Source: Alteraquisediminimonas sediminicola
GTDB lineage: Bacteria > Pseudomonadota > Alphaproteobacteria > Sphingomonadales > Sphingomonadaceae
NCBI RefSeq assembly: GCF_019740335.1
Contig: NZ_JAHXZS010000001.1
Span: forward strand, 620,001-684,000
Length of the DNA: 64,000 bases
Direction: 5' to 3'
The position numbers and the translations under genes were made by a program. The notes beneath the pieces are model-generated. The model searched no databases, was not told where the DNA came from, and saw nothing but the letters and a program-made list of their open reading frames with translations. Positions 52,440-62,719 of this stretch are shown one piece after another. Within the stretch, counting starts at the first letter, position 1; every line of letters starts with the position of its first letter.

Positions 52440-54751
52440 GCGGTTTCTCCGCTTAAAGTCACAGGCGCTGCCGATACACGCCCAAAAATACCGGCAATAT
52501 TAGACACGAGCGTCCGGGGGGACAGCCCCCTTTTCGGCAGCAACTGGACGATTTTGCCTGCCAGTAATTCGGCCTCGTCTTCGCGCAACACTTTGCCCGT
52601 GACGACGATCACCGGCGGGCGGCGGTCTGGCGGCATTTGCGACACAGCATCCACCAGTTCAAAGCCATCGACATGAGGCATCTTCAAATCGGTCACGATC
52701 AGGCTGACATGGCGCTGCGCAAGCACCTCCAGCGCGTCCCGCCCATTGGTCACCGTCTTGGTCGCGAAACCCATCTGGCCGATACCGCGTTCATATAGCC
52801 GCGAGGTGGCGGCATCATCCTCAACGATCAGGATCAACCCATCATTGCGGCCTGCATATAGGGTCAGAATATCCGAAAGCTCGTGGCGGTTCACCGGCTT
52901 GACAAGATGCTCGCACGCGCCGGAATCAAGCGCCCGGCGGCGATTGTCATCCACGCTCACCACCACCGTCGGGATGGATTGCAGCCTATTTTCCCCTTCC
53001 ATCGCATCCAGCACCTGCCAGCCATCCATTTTGGGCAGGCCGATATCGAGCAGGATCAAGTCCGGCTGATGGGTACGCGCGCTCATCAGCCCGCTTTCGC
53101 CATCGCCCGCGACCATCGCATCATAACCCGCCTGCTTTACCAGCCGCATCAACAATTGCACCGCGCTTGGCTCGTCATCGACGATCAACGCCAGCGGACG
53201 ATCGCTGTTGCGCGCCGTCACCATGTCTTCGGGATGCGGCAACACCGCCGCCGGGATCGGTGCATCATCATCGATCCGCATATCGGCCTTGACCCGCAAG
53301 GTGAAATTCGTCCCCTCGCCCGGCGCGCTCGCGACCGTCACATCGCCCCCCAATAATTCGGCAAAACGCCAAGTGATGGCAAGGCCCAGGCCCGTCCCCC
53401 CATAACGGCGGGTGGTCGAGGCATCGGCCTGCACAAAGGGTTTGAACAAGCGATTCAATTCTTTTTCCGTCATGCCGATGCCCGTATCGGCCACATCGAA
53501 ATACAACATGTCCTCGCTGGCGCGGGCGAGGATGAACACCTGCCCATGTTCGGTGAATTTACAGGCGTTGCTGCCGAGATTGAGCAGGCACTGACGCAAT
53601 TTGGTCGCATCGGTCCGCGCCATCCCCATTGAGGGATGAATCTGAATTTGCAGGCGATTGTCCTTTTGCACCGCCAGCGGTTCCAGCATCGCGCCGACTT
53701 CCTGCAACAGCCTTGCCGCATCGAATTCATGCACATCCAGATCGACATGGCCCGCCTCGATCTTGGACAGATCGAGTATCTCGTTGATCAGCACGAGCAA
53801 TTGATGCGCCGAGCTATAAATCCATTGCACATCCTCGACCGACCGGCCCATGTTGGCGGCGATCAATTCTTCTTGCAGCACTTCGGTATAGCCGATGATC
53901 GCATTCAATGGCGTGCGCAATTCATGGCTCATATTCGCGAGGAATTGCGATTTGGCGAGGTTCGCCTTTTCCGCCTCGTCGCGGGCAAGGCTCAGCTTGC
54001 TGGCCGCATCCGACAATTCGGTGTTGCGCGCCTCAATCTCCAGTACCATCGCGTTGAAGCTATCGACGATGACGTTGAAATCCCGGTCCTGATCGCGCGA
54101 CAGATGCAGGCTAAAATCCCCGGACTGGCCGATCCGGCCCATGGCCCGCGACAAACGTTCAATCGGATCGAACGCCATGCGCCCCAGCCATTTGGCCGCG
54201 AAATAGGCGAAACCCATACATAATGAAAAGATCGCGAACGCGCTTGGCGCGGCATCCCACAGGATCGCCCCGATGGTGCGATAATGAAAGCCGACCCGCA
54301 ATTCGCCAACCCGTTCGCCATCGACCAATATCGGTCGGCGAATTTCGCCGTCCAATAATTTAAACGCTTCATGCGGGGTGCTCAGCGTGATCAAATGGCG
54401 CGGGTCGGCGGTGCCGATAAGCTCGGCCCCACGATAGCCTGCCACCAACGCGCCCTTGCCATTATAGGCCCCGGCCCAATCAATATCGGTGATGCCGCGC
54501 ACCGATCCCAGACTTTCCCGCGCCGCCGCGCGGTCGCCGAACACAATCGCGGCGCTGAGATTGACCGCGATCACTTCCGAAATCTGCAACTGGCGGCCAA
54601 GCGATGCCGCCCGGTCATTGCGATATTGCACCGCGATTAGCCCGATACAGGATAATAACAATGCAAAGGCGACAGACAGCAACGTCAATAATTTCAGCTT
54701 GGCGCGAAACCCAAGGGCGGAAAACAGATGTGTTGTTCGAAACAGGATCAT
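52436..54751 (-). CDS. Hybrid histidine kinase with two receiver domains
   Basis: 771 residues. Two membrane helices (about 20-42 and 166-188) flank a periplasmic domain of the CHASE8 type. Then HAMP, HisKA with His276 (FLANMSHELRTPLNA), HATPase (DTGIGMT, GGTGLGLAI), and two receivers (IVDDEPSAV with LLDIGLPKMDGW; IVEDDAATS with VTDLKMPHVDG). The CHASE8 domain is the partner of YfiR in the YfiN system, and a YfiR-like gene overlaps this one, so YfiR-type regulation from the periplasm is inferred. Confidence 0.9.
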   Translation of the reverse strand: MILFRTTHLFSALGFRAKLKLLTLLSVAFALLLSCIGLIAVQYRNDRAASLGRQLQISEVIAVNLSAAIVFGDRAAARESLGSVRGITDIDWAGAYNGKGALVAGYRGAELIGTADPRHLITLSTPHEAFKLLDGEIRRPILVDGERVGELRVGFHYRTIGAILWDAAPSAFAIFSLCMGFAYFAAKWLGRMAFDPIERLSRAMGRIGQSGDFSLHLSRDQDRDFNVIVDSFNAMVLEIEARNTELSDAASKLSLARDEAEKANLAKSQFLANMSHELRTPLNAIIGYTEVLQEELIAANMGRSVEDVQWIYSSAHQLLVLINEILDLSKIEAGHVDLDVHEFDAARLLQEVGAMLEPLAVQKDNRLQIQIHPSMGMARTDATKLRQCLLNLGSNACKFTEHGQVFILARASEDMLYFDVADTGIGMTEKELNRLFKPFVQADASTTRRYGGTGLGLAITWRFAELLGGDVTVASAPGEGTNFTLRVKADMRIDDDAPIPAAVLPHPEDMVTARNSDRPLALIVDDEPSAVQLLMRLVKQAGYDAMVAGDGESGLMSARTHQPDLILLDIGLPKMDGWQVLDAMEGENRLQSIPTVVVSVDDNRRRALDSGACEHLVKPVNRHELSDILTLYAGRNDGLILIVEDDAATSRLYERGIGQMGFATKTVTNGRDALEVLAQRHVSLIVTDLKMPHVDGFELVDAVSQMPPDRRPPVIVVTGKVLREDEAELLAGKIVQLLPKRGLSPRTLVSNIAGIFGRVSAAPVTLSGETA

Positions 54752-55302
54752 GATTGCACCCGTGCAGCAAGACGCATCAGCTTGGAACTGATCGACACCC
54801 CCGATTGACGCGCAGCCCGCGCGTTGATTTCAAACCGGATCTGATTGCCAAATCGGACAAGACCGATGGTCCCGCCACCATTGATAAATCCCGGACCATC
54901 GCCCACCAGCAAGCGGCCCCGTTGGCTCAATCGCGCGATGCTGGCGGCGGAGCCATTGCCCAGATAGGCAATGTCGCAACCAGCCCCGCCGACTGCCGCA
55001 AAATCCATCAGCCGGACTTCGACATCCCTGTCGCCGACATGGCGACCATGCAGCAGGGCCAATTCGCGCGCAGCGTCTTCATCCCGATCCACGCACAGGC
55101 GCAATGCCCGCCCCGCATCTTCCAACGGGAAATTCACGAACCGCAAGATGTTGAACATGATCGCGGCCTTCAGCCGGTTCGGGCTATTTTCATCCGCCCG
55201 CACCGGCTGTACGCCCGTCACGGCGACACAGATCATCAGCGCCCATAACGTCACCGCACGGGTCAATCTGGTGTTGATGATCTTGCCCGTGGAGACGCGC
55301 AT
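54748..55302 (-). CDS. YfiR-like periplasmic protein (DUF4154)
   Basis: 184 residues: signal peptide (cleavage near VRADENS), then the DUF4154 core: AAIMFNILRFVNFP, LRLCVDRDEDAARELALL, and VGDGPGFINGGGTIGLV with the C-terminal RFEINARAARQSGVSISSKL. In Pseudomonas YfiR inhibits a CHASE8-containing cyclase. Here the neighbouring CHASE8 protein is a histidine kinase. The start is 14 bp after the receptor's stop. Confidence 0.88.
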   Translation of the reverse strand: MRVSTGKIINTRLTRAVTLWALMICVAVTGVQPVRADENSPNRLKAAIMFNILRFVNFPLEDAGRALRLCVDRDEDAARELALLHGRHVGDRDVEVRLMDFAAVGGAGCDIAYLGNGSAASIARLSQRGRLLVGDGPGFINGGGTIGLVRFGNQIRFEINARAARQSGVSISSKLMRLAARVQS

Positions 55303-55316
55303 GGCCCTCCCTCTCC

Positions 55317-57470
55317 TCAGAACCGAACGCGCGCCTGCATCGAAACGACACGCGGCGTATAGCTATCCGGCACCGGAATCAGCGGGTGGAGATATTCCTG
55401 ACGCTTTTTGGTATTCAGATTGGTCCCGACAAGCGACAATTCGATCGTCTCGGTCGGGCGATAGCTCAACCGCGCATCAAGGCTGACATAATCAGGCACG
55501 CGGCCATTCACCAATGACGCGACATAACGCACATGCGTATCGATCGATATTTTATCCCCGATATCCAGCATATTGCGGAAACCGACCTGATGCTTGGGCG
55601 AATAATCGGGGAAAATCCACAATTTCGCGCCGCCATTTTGCGCCTCCGGCTGCACATTGGCGGCACCAATTTCGGTCATACCGATATTGGAGATAATCGG
55701 GGGACGCGCCACTGGTAGCATATTGCTGAAATGAATTTCGGAATAATTGAAATCGACCTTCCAAAAAGGCGTCAATCGACCGGTCAGCAGCACTTCAACG
55801 CCACGGCTGTCTAACTCGCCGTTATTGGCGACATTGGCAATGATGATCGACCCGACTGGGAACGGCACGAATGGCACGTAAATCGGTTCAAAACCGATCG
55901 GTTCCATCGTGAGAAGGCGATCATAATGATTGGCATAAACACTCAGATCCAACGACCAATTGCGGTCAAATTGGGCGCGCGCCCCTAATTCCAGTGCCAC
56001 GAGCCGTTCCGATTTGAGATGCCGCACACCTTCCAGCCGGACATAGGTCGTCTCATCCATACCGGACGACGCCTGGGCAGTGCCCGCATTACTGAGGGTC
56101 AACATCCCTTGTCCGTGGCGCTCGATCCGCGAAGGCGTCAACACCGCCCGCGATGCACCGCCCCATACCGCCAACGCAGGCGAAATGCGGTAAAACAGCT
56201 TGGCGCTGGGCTGTGCCTCGAACCCGGTGAAATTATTATATTCAAATTTGCTGCCAAGCGTCAGCCGCAGACGGTTGGGAATAAGGCTGATATCATCCTG
56301 GACATAGCCGCTGATCCAGCGATCCGTCGCCACAGGCTTGTCGAAAAACAGAAGTGAGCTGCCCTGCACATCATCATGGGACAAACGCCCGGTCAGCCCG
56401 ACATTCAACTCATGATGCGGGCTAGCCCGCCAACGCGCCCCGAAATCGAGGTTGAACGTATCATTTTTGATGCGCGGGCCAACTTCAACGCGGGTAAAAT
56501 GATCGTAATTCGCCTGTACAGACCAATCCAGATCGGCACCTGCGCGATGGGTCCAACGGCCCAGCGCATATAAGCTGTTGAAATCATTATGCTACACCTG
56601 CCGATCATAGCCGAGGTTGAACGGGTCCGACCGCGGCACATTCAGGGCAAAGCTGTTATTCCCCTTAGCCACTTCCGATTGGAAGGTGAATGTGTTGTCG
56701 CCATCCGGTTCATAATCCATCCGCCCGCCAAGTGACGCATGATGGGTGGTCGTGGTGAGATCCTTGCCCTGTTGATCGACATAGCCCCCATCCGCCGAGC
56801 CCATCGCATACAGGCGATAGCTGAACGCATCACCCAATTGATCGGCATAGGATATCGATCCTTGCTGCTTGCGCCCGCTCAATCGCACATCGGCAATCAC
56901 GCCTTGGCTGTCGCTGCTGTGGCGCGAGATGATGTTGATGACGCCATTGACGGCATTATTACCCCAAAGCGTCGTCCCCGGCCCGCGCACCACTTCAATC
57001 CGCTCAATGTCCGACACGGGCAGCGACGTCATGTCCCATAATATGCCCGAAATGGATGACATATATGTCGGGCGACCATCGATCATCACGGTAATCGTGT
57101 TGGAGAACATCGAATTGAAGCCGCGCGCCGATACGACGATATTGCCTTGCTGAATGTCCGCCACTTCCATCCCCGGCACCATCCGCAACAGATCGGCAAT
57201 CGTGGATGCCGCGGAACGGCGAATATCTTCCTGGGTGATGACAAACACGGCAGCTGCAGATTCACTGACTTTCTGTCGCTTTTTCGCGACCGAAGTCGAT
57301 TCCACCGTCAGCAATTCCTCCAATGGCAGATCAAGCAGTCCATCGACAGCCGTATCTCCGGTCACATTGGCCGGGGCCGTATTTTCGGCTGCCAATGCCG
57401 CCACCGGCATGACGCCGGCGCACATCACGCCAGCCAAAACAACATTCTTCCAATTCACATACATACGCAA
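55317..57470 (-). pseudogene. TonB-dependent receptor interrupted by an in-frame amber codon
   Basis: 718 codons. Signal peptide, then the plug domain (SESAAAVFVITQEDI, NIVVSARGFNSMF, IDGRPTYM, VVRGPGTTLWGNNAVNGVIN) and a beta-barrel to the C-terminal phenylalanine (SMQARVRF). The reading frame is continuous except for a TAG at 56594-56592, after codon 292 (RQV-stop-HN). Downstream codons stay in the same frame and continue barrel strands. So one base change, readthrough or a sequencing error explains the break. The N-terminal 292 residues alone could make only the plug and a few strands. Substrate unknown. It sits between the GGDEF-EAL gene and the YfiR-like gene. Confidence 0.88.
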
Positions 57471-57497
57471 CGCTCACCAACTGTTAGGTGATCGACG

Positions 57498-59219
57498 CTA
57501 GAGATTCTTCCCCAATGGGTTATTAAACATTGGTCCGGAATGAGTTCCATCCAGCAACTTGCGGAGTGTCTCCTCATCCACCGGACGGGACAGCAGATAG
57601 CCCTGCACGATATTGCAGCCCATCACCGACAGCATTTCCAACTGTTCGCCGGTTTCCACACCTTCCGCCACCGATTTGAAGCCAAGGCCCGATGCCATGC
57701 CGATCATCGTCTGCACCAGAGTTCGGGCATCCGGATGGTCGACAATATGTTCGATCAATGAACGGTCGAGTTTCAGGCTGTTGATCGGCAGGGTCGTCAG
57801 ACTGGCAAGGTTGGAATAGCCGGTCCCGAAATCATCAAGCGCCACCGACACGCCAAGCGCCCGCATCATCGTCAACCGATCGGCAGCGAGTTCGACATCC
57901 TTCATCGCGCTTGTTTCGGTGATTTCCAGTTCAAGCAATTCCGGCGGCACGTTCCAGCGATGCAAGGACGCCTTGACCAGCGCCACAAACTCCATCTGCC
58001 GCAATTGATGAGGGGATACATTGACCGACACCTTAACCCGCAACCCATCCTCCGCCCATGCGGATATGCGGCGGACTGCCGTGGACAGCACCCATTCGCC
58101 AATGTCGTTGATGAGGCTCATCTTCTCGGCCATCGGCATGAAATGTCCGGGCAGCAACAAACCGCGACGCGGATGATTCCACCGGATCAACGCCTCTACC
58201 GATGCAATTTGCAATGTGCGACAATCATATAGCGGCTGATAATGCAGCACGAACTGGTTTTCGGCCAGTGCCTGCCGCAACTCCTGTTCCAATTCGGCAC
58301 TGGCACGCGCCTCCTCGTCCAGCACCGCACTGTAACATTCAATCCTGCCCCGGCCTTGTTGCTTGGCATGATACATCGCGGTATCCGCCGCGCGGAGCAA
58401 TTGATCGTAATTATCGCCATCGCGCGGCCACATCGCGATGCCGATGCTGGCGCCCGCGGCAATCGACCGCGCACCCAGTTCGAACGGTTCGGCCAATACG
58501 CGCAACACCCGTCCCGCCACCTTGCGCGCCATCGTCTCGGATTGGATATCGCCCAGAAAGACTGTGAACTCATCCCCGCCCAGCCGCGACAAATGGGCCG
58601 TAGGGACCGATGGTTCATCCTGCACCACCCTCCCGACCCGATCCGCCACCCGTGTCGCGAGCTTCAGCCGTTCGGATGCCATTTGCAGTATCTGATCGCC
58701 CACGCGATGGCCGAGGGTATCGTTGATCACCTTGAAGCCATCAAAATCGATGAACAGCAGCGCGCACACCAGATCCTGTTGTTCATGGTCGAGGATCTGG
58801 CGCTCCACCAGATACTGAAAATGGGCACGGTTAGGCAGACGCGTCAGCGGATCGCGCTGGGCCGCCAATTGCAGATTTTCAACCGTTTCGCGCACCTGCA
58901 CCGACATATGGCTAATCGCATCATTGAGCGATGTGATCTCGGGGATATGTGCATCCTGCGCGGACACGTCGAAATGACCTCGGGCAATTGATTCCAGATT
59001 GCGTCCGGATTCGCTGATAGCCAAAGATATCCGATCAATCCGCCATTTGTTTCGGGCAACGATAATGCCGCATATAAAGGCCGTCATCGGGAATAATAAG
59101 ATCGGGAGGGACGAATCCACTCTCCCCACCAGCGCACCAAGCCCAATAATGCCCCCCGCCACCAGCAAGGTGCGGCACAGCATCATGACCGGCCTAGATG
59201 GTCCATTGATACGCAACAT
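57498..59219 (-). CDS. GGDEF-EAL c-di-GMP signalling protein
   Basis: 573 residues. Two membrane helices (about 12-30 and 38-55), a HAMP-like linker, a GGDEF domain (DFDGFKVINDTLGH; RLGGDEF at 212-218) and an EAL domain (EAL at 342-344, NVSPHQL, ITETSAM, DDFGTGYSNL, KLDRS). Key residues of both activities are intact by eye, so it could make and/or degrade c-di-GMP. It is the first gene of the operon, 27 bp before the TonB receptor. No sensory domain is visible. Confidence 0.92.
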   Translation of the reverse strand: MLRINGPSRPVMMLCRTLLVAGGIIGLGALVGRVDSSLPILLFPMTAFICGIIVARNKWRIDRISLAISESGRNLESIARGHFDVSAQDAHIPEITSLNDAISHMSVQVRETVENLQLAAQRDPLTRLPNRAHFQYLVERQILDHEQQDLVCALLFIDFDGFKVINDTLGHRVGDQILQMASERLKLATRVADRVGRVVQDEPSVPTAHLSRLGGDEFTVFLGDIQSETMARKVAGRVLRVLAEPFELGARSIAAGASIGIAMWPRDGDNYDQLLRAADTAMYHAKQQGRGRIECYSAVLDEEARASAELEQELRQALAENQFVLHYQPLYDCRTLQIASVEALIRWNHPRRGLLLPGHFMPMAEKMSLINDIGEWVLSTAVRRISAWAEDGLRVKVSVNVSPHQLRQMEFVALVKASLHRWNVPPELLELEITETSAMKDVELAADRLTMMRALGVSVALDDFGTGYSNLASLTTLPINSLKLDRSLIEHIVDHPDARTLVQTMIGMASGLGFKSVAEGVETGEQLEMLSVMGCNIVQGYLLSRPVDEETLRKLLDGTHSGPMFNNPLGKNL

Positions 59220-59419
59220 AGACTTTTACCAATAGCTAATACGCCACATACTCGACGCCAAGGACATAGCCCAACGCGGCTATCAGTCAATTCTTAACAA
59301 CATCTTATGGTTTTACGGTCGATCGGGCCACAAGATCGCGCACCACCCGTTTCGGGCCGTCAACATGATCCGAAACCGATCAAAGGCGCATTGCCGTCAT
59401 GTCAGGGATATTTGGGAAA

Positions 59420-59495
59420 TGGTGCCCGGGGACGGGATCGAACCGCCGACACTGCGATTTTCAGTCGCATGCTCTACCAACTGAGCTACCCGGGC
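59420..59495 (-). tRNA. tRNA-Phe (anticodon GAA)
   Basis: Acceptor GCCCGGG pairs with CCCGGGC; the anticodon loop is CTGAAAA with GAA at 59462-59460; the T-loop is TTCGATC. Discriminator A and CCA encoded. It follows yacG on the same strand. Confidence 0.97.
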
Positions 59496-59573
59496 ATTTG
59501 GCGTTACCGCCGGTTGGTGACGGGCCTATAGGGTTGGAACGGCGTGGCTGTCCAGCCTTCAAACCAAAAAATT

Positions 59574-59735
59574 TTATTCGCCCTCGTCATCCTGCTCTCG
59601 AACAGGGATGCGATAGCCCTCGTTCAGCCACTGAACAAGGTCGCGATCCTTGCAGCGAACCGAGCAAAAAGGCGCGTGTTCGCGTGATGGCGGCTTACCG
59701 CAGATCGGGCAGTTCTTGGTATTTTTGCTGGTCAT
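59574..59735 (-). CDS. yacG: YacG-like zinc finger protein
   Basis: 53 residues with the treble-clef zinc motif C-x2-C...C-x3-C (NCPICGKPP and APFCSVRCKD). YacG inhibits DNA gyrase in E. coli. The C-terminus is acidic and disordered. It overlaps the RNase gene by four bases (ATGA), giving the infA-maf-rng-yacG order seen in alphaproteobacteria. Confidence 0.92.
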   Translation of the reverse strand: MTSKNTKNCPICGKPPSREHAPFCSVRCKDRDLVQWLNEGYRIPVREQDDEGE

Positions 59736-60706
59736 GATGCAGCCTCACTAACATCTCGCAGGCGAAAAACAATCGCAGCGCCGGTCGCCCGGCGCAGTTG
59801 CTCCAGATATTGTGGCCGCTGCTCCAGCCAGCGCAGCACACTCCTGTCCACCGGTCGATCCACCGCGACCGGCGGCACCTCCCGCGCGATTTGCCGCAGC
59901 AACCGCCGCGCCCGATGGCCCGCCGCATCCCCCTTCACCCGCTCCGGCAACGATATAAACCGCCGTGGCCGGACAATTTGCAGGAAGCCAAAGCCATTGA
60001 TGCCGGTGCGCTCAAACGGCCCTTCCAGCGCGGCATCCAATATCTCCGCCACCGCCAGCCGTTCGGCCTTGCCTTCCATGCTGGGAAAATCGACGCCAAT
60101 CGACCCGGCAAGGTCATGACGCATGATCGCCTCCCCCACCGCCTGCGCCGCCGCCCGCGCCAAAGCGCCAGGGGCAAGGCTGCCATCCACGTCGAAAATC
60201 GTCATCGCGGGGGTCAGGCTCATCCGCAACAACCCGCCGGGAAAGGGAATCAGGCCCGTTTCGGCCTCATCCAAACACTCGCCCCAACCTGCCTGTTCAA
60301 ACCAATCAGGTTCATGCGGCAGGCAATGGCGCACCGGCGATCCCGTCGCCTCGATCCGTGCCAGCAGATCAGGCCCCGCAATCGGTGATTCGTCCGGGGC
60401 CGGAAAGGCCTGTGCCAGCTTGGGATTGCCCGGTTCGGGGATCGGCACCCTAGTGACGCGCAACAAGAAGCGCCCGCCCTCCGCCACGCCCTTGGGCAGC
60501 TTATTAAGCATCACCGCCTGCCCATTCTCCAGCGTGGCGAGCGCGGTGCGCTTTGGCACTACCTGCGGCCCCAAACGGGCCTCAACCAAGCTATCGGGGG
60601 GCAAGCCGTCTTCATCGGTTTCGATCCGGGCGGCAATGATCCGGTCATCGTCGATCAGCACGGCACGGCGTTCGCCGATGCCCGCCTCATACAGCCATTC
60701 AGCCAA
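59732..60706 (-). CDS. Short RNase E/G-family protein
   Basis: 324 residues if the TTG at 60706 is used. It resembles the catalytic part of RNase E/G: IFDVDGSLAPGA and VDFPSMEGKAERLAV carry the two aspartates that bind magnesium. The zinc-link cysteines and the S1 domain of full-length RNase E/G are missing, so it is a reduced paralogue. It may process or bind RNA with altered specificity. The TTG overlaps maf by eight bases and has a poor ribosome site, so the start is uncertain. Confidence 0.8.
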   Translation of the reverse strand: MAEWLYEAGIGERRAVLIDDDRIIAARIETDEDGLPPDSLVEARLGPQVVPKRTALATLENGQAVMLNKLPKGVAEGGRFLLRVTRVPIPEPGNPKLAQAFPAPDESPIAGPDLLARIEATGSPVRHCLPHEPDWFEQAGWGECLDEAETGLIPFPGGLLRMSLTPAMTIFDVDGSLAPGALARAAAQAVGEAIMRHDLAGSIGVDFPSMEGKAERLAVAEILDAALEGPFERTGINGFGFLQIVRPRRFISLPERVKGDAAGHRARRLLRQIAREVPPVAVDRPVDRSVLRWLEQRPQYLEQLRRATGAAIVFRLRDVSEAAS

Positions 60707-61286
60707 GACAGAGGCTATCCGAGGCACAGCCGCTGGCCAGCAGCAGCATTCGGGTTTCATACAAAGGCAGGCCGACGACCGCGCTATGGGAGCCGGACAG
60801 GAAGCGCACCAGCGCCTCTGCCGCCCCCTGAATGGCATAGCCCCCGGCCTTGCCATGCCAATCACCCAGCGCCAGATAGGCGGCAAGTTCATCATCGGAC
60901 AGGCGCTTGAAAGCGACAATCGTCGTCACATCGCGATGGCGGGCATTGCCCTCGGCATCGATCACGGTGACGGCGCTGATCACGCGATGGCGGCGACCGG
61001 ACAGCAACTCAAGACATTGCCGCGCGGTCTTTTCATCTTCGGCCTTGGGCAGGATGCGCCGACCGCAGGACACGACCGTATCCGCGCCCAGCACGATCTT
61101 GCCCGGATGGCGCGCGGCAACAATCGCCGCCTTTTCCCATGCCATGCGCCGCGCATAATCGAGCGGCAGTTCGGCCTTGCCGTGATGTTCGTCAATATCG
61201 GCGGGATCGACAGCCAAAGGCACCACGCCAAGGCGCGCCAATAGCTCCAGCCGACGCGGGCTGGCGGAAGCAAGGATCAGCGGCAA
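60699..61286 (-). CDS. maf: Maf-family nucleoside triphosphate pyrophosphatase
   Basis: 195 residues: LILASASPRRLELLARLGV, VLGADTVVSCGRRILPKAED, and GKAGGYAIQGAAEALV. Maf proteins hydrolyse noncanonical or modified nucleoside triphosphates. The gene follows infA by 15 bp. Confidence 0.93.
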   Translation of the reverse strand: MPLILASASPRRLELLARLGVVPLAVDPADIDEHHGKAELPLDYARRMAWEKAAIVAARHPGKIVLGADTVVSCGRRILPKAEDEKTARQCLELLSGRRHRVISAVTVIDAEGNARHRDVTTIVAFKRLSDDELAAYLALGDWHGKAGGYAIQGAAEALVRFLSGSHSAVVGLPLYETRMLLLASGCASDSLCLG

Positions 61287-61301
61287 AATGCCCGTCCCGG
61301 C

Positions 61302-61520
61302 CTATTTGAAGCGATAAGTGATCCGGCCCTTGGTCAGATCATAAGGGGTCAGTTCGACCAAAACGTCATCACCAACCAGCACACGAATGCGGTTCTTACG
61401 CATCTTCCCGGCGGTGTGGCCGAGAATTTCGTGGTCATTTTCGAGCTTCACGCGGAACATGGCATTGGGCAGCAATTCAACCACCGTCCCGCGCATTTCC
61501 AGCAATTCTTCTTTCGCCAT
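61302..61520 (-). CDS. infA: Translation initiation factor IF-1
   Basis: 72 residues, essentially the standard IF-1 OB-fold: [20 protein letters not shown] and [13 protein letters not shown]. It binds the A-site of the 30S subunit during initiation. First gene of its operon. Confidence 0.98.
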   Translation of the reverse strand: MAKEELLEMRGTVVELLPNAMFRVKLENDHEILGHTAGKMRKNRIRVLVGDDVLVELTPYDLTKGRITYRFK

Positions 61521-61659
61521 GCGGTCTCTTTACTATCCGGAATTCGAGGAATTTCGAACGGGGCCTTAGCGCGAAACAACGTAGAAGGGAAGGAAAAGCG
61601 TACACATAAGGGCGATGGACGAAAGGAGCCCCAATGCAGGTTGAAATGCCCCCCTCACC

Positions 61660-62613
61660 TCACCGCAATTGTTTCACACCGATCCCCTGCGCCAGCGCGT
61701 TCTGGCCGATCCGCAGCGGTTCATGGCTCCAGTCCGCGACAAACCATGTCGACCATGGCACATTCGGCGCAAGCGAGGCCTTGTTATCAGCAATCACCAG
61801 TCCGCCGGAGCGATGGCCGCGATTTTCCGCCGCAATGGCAATGAATGCGCTATGGTTTTCCTTGTTCTTGCCTTGCACGAACATATTGCCGGTGATGCTG
61901 CCAACCGAACCGGAGGGCAGATCAATCATATAATTGGTCGCCACGCCCTGACTGTCGTCAAAGCTGTTGTCGGTGATATTGTTCCGGCCTGCATTACTCT
62001 TGAGATAATGGCCGCCCGTCCCCTTTTCAAAACGGGAATTGGTGATGGTCAGCGAGCCATAATCGCCGACATACAGGCTGTGCGCGCACGCATTGCCCCC
62101 ATCGCACCGGCCAAGTCGGGAAAAGGTGCTGTGATCGATGACGATCGCCGATGTCGGGTCCGGGGCGGTCAATATGCCCTGCTGGCTATTGCGGAATACC
62201 GCATTCACGACGCGCAGATGGCCGCGCTCCAACCTTATGCCCGCGCCATTACCGTCCGGCACCACCATATTCTGGAAGATGATACCGTCCACCACCGCAT
62301 TTCTGCCGCGAAAGACCACCGCCGCCTTGCCCTCGCAAATGGTGCCGTCAAAAATCACCGACCCCGGCCTGTCCGCGCGCAGGGTGATGTCGCGATCCTC
62401 GAACACCGCGCAGTCATGATAGGTGCCGGGCTGGATATTGATCGTGACCGGCTTCGCCCCCATCTCCGCGACCGCATCGTCCAGCCGCCAGAAACTCTGG
62501 CCCGTCTCCTCAATCTCGAACGGGGCGCTTTCGGACTGAGCCAGTACCGGCACCACCGCCGGCAGGGCCAATAGCAGGACCACGAGCAGGGATGGGAAAA
62601 TCGACTTGTACAC
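61660..62613 (-). CDS. Secreted right-handed beta-helix protein
   Basis: 317 residues. Signal peptide (cleavage near VLAQSES), then beta-helix coils with Asn/Gly/Asp turns (DRDITLRADRPGSVIFDGT, AVVDGIIFQNMVV, LTITNSRFEKG). Relatives include polysaccharide lyases and epimerases. The substrate is unknown; proximity to a UDP-sugar epimerase suggests polysaccharide. Monocistronic. Confidence 0.75.
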   Translation of the reverse strand: MYKSIFPSLLVVLLLALPAVVPVLAQSESAPFEIEETGQSFWRLDDAVAEMGAKPVTINIQPGTYHDCAVFEDRDITLRADRPGSVIFDGTICEGKAAVVFRGRNAVVDGIIFQNMVVPDGNGAGIRLERGHLRVVNAVFRNSQQGILTAPDPTSAIVIDHSTFSRLGRCDGGNACAHSLYVGDYGSLTITNSRFEKGTGGHYLKSNAGRNNITDNSFDDSQGVATNYMIDLPSGSVGSITGNMFVQGKNKENHSAFIAIAAENRGHRSGGLVIADNKASLAPNVPWSTWFVADWSHEPLRIGQNALAQGIGVKQLR

Positions 62614-62719
62614 GACTCGTTACTCCAACAAACATCGTGTTGAAATTGCCATTTACAGCCCAAGCCGTCCACATGATTAATGGTTTACGGCCAGATATTT
62701 ACCATTTTACCCGCGCGCA

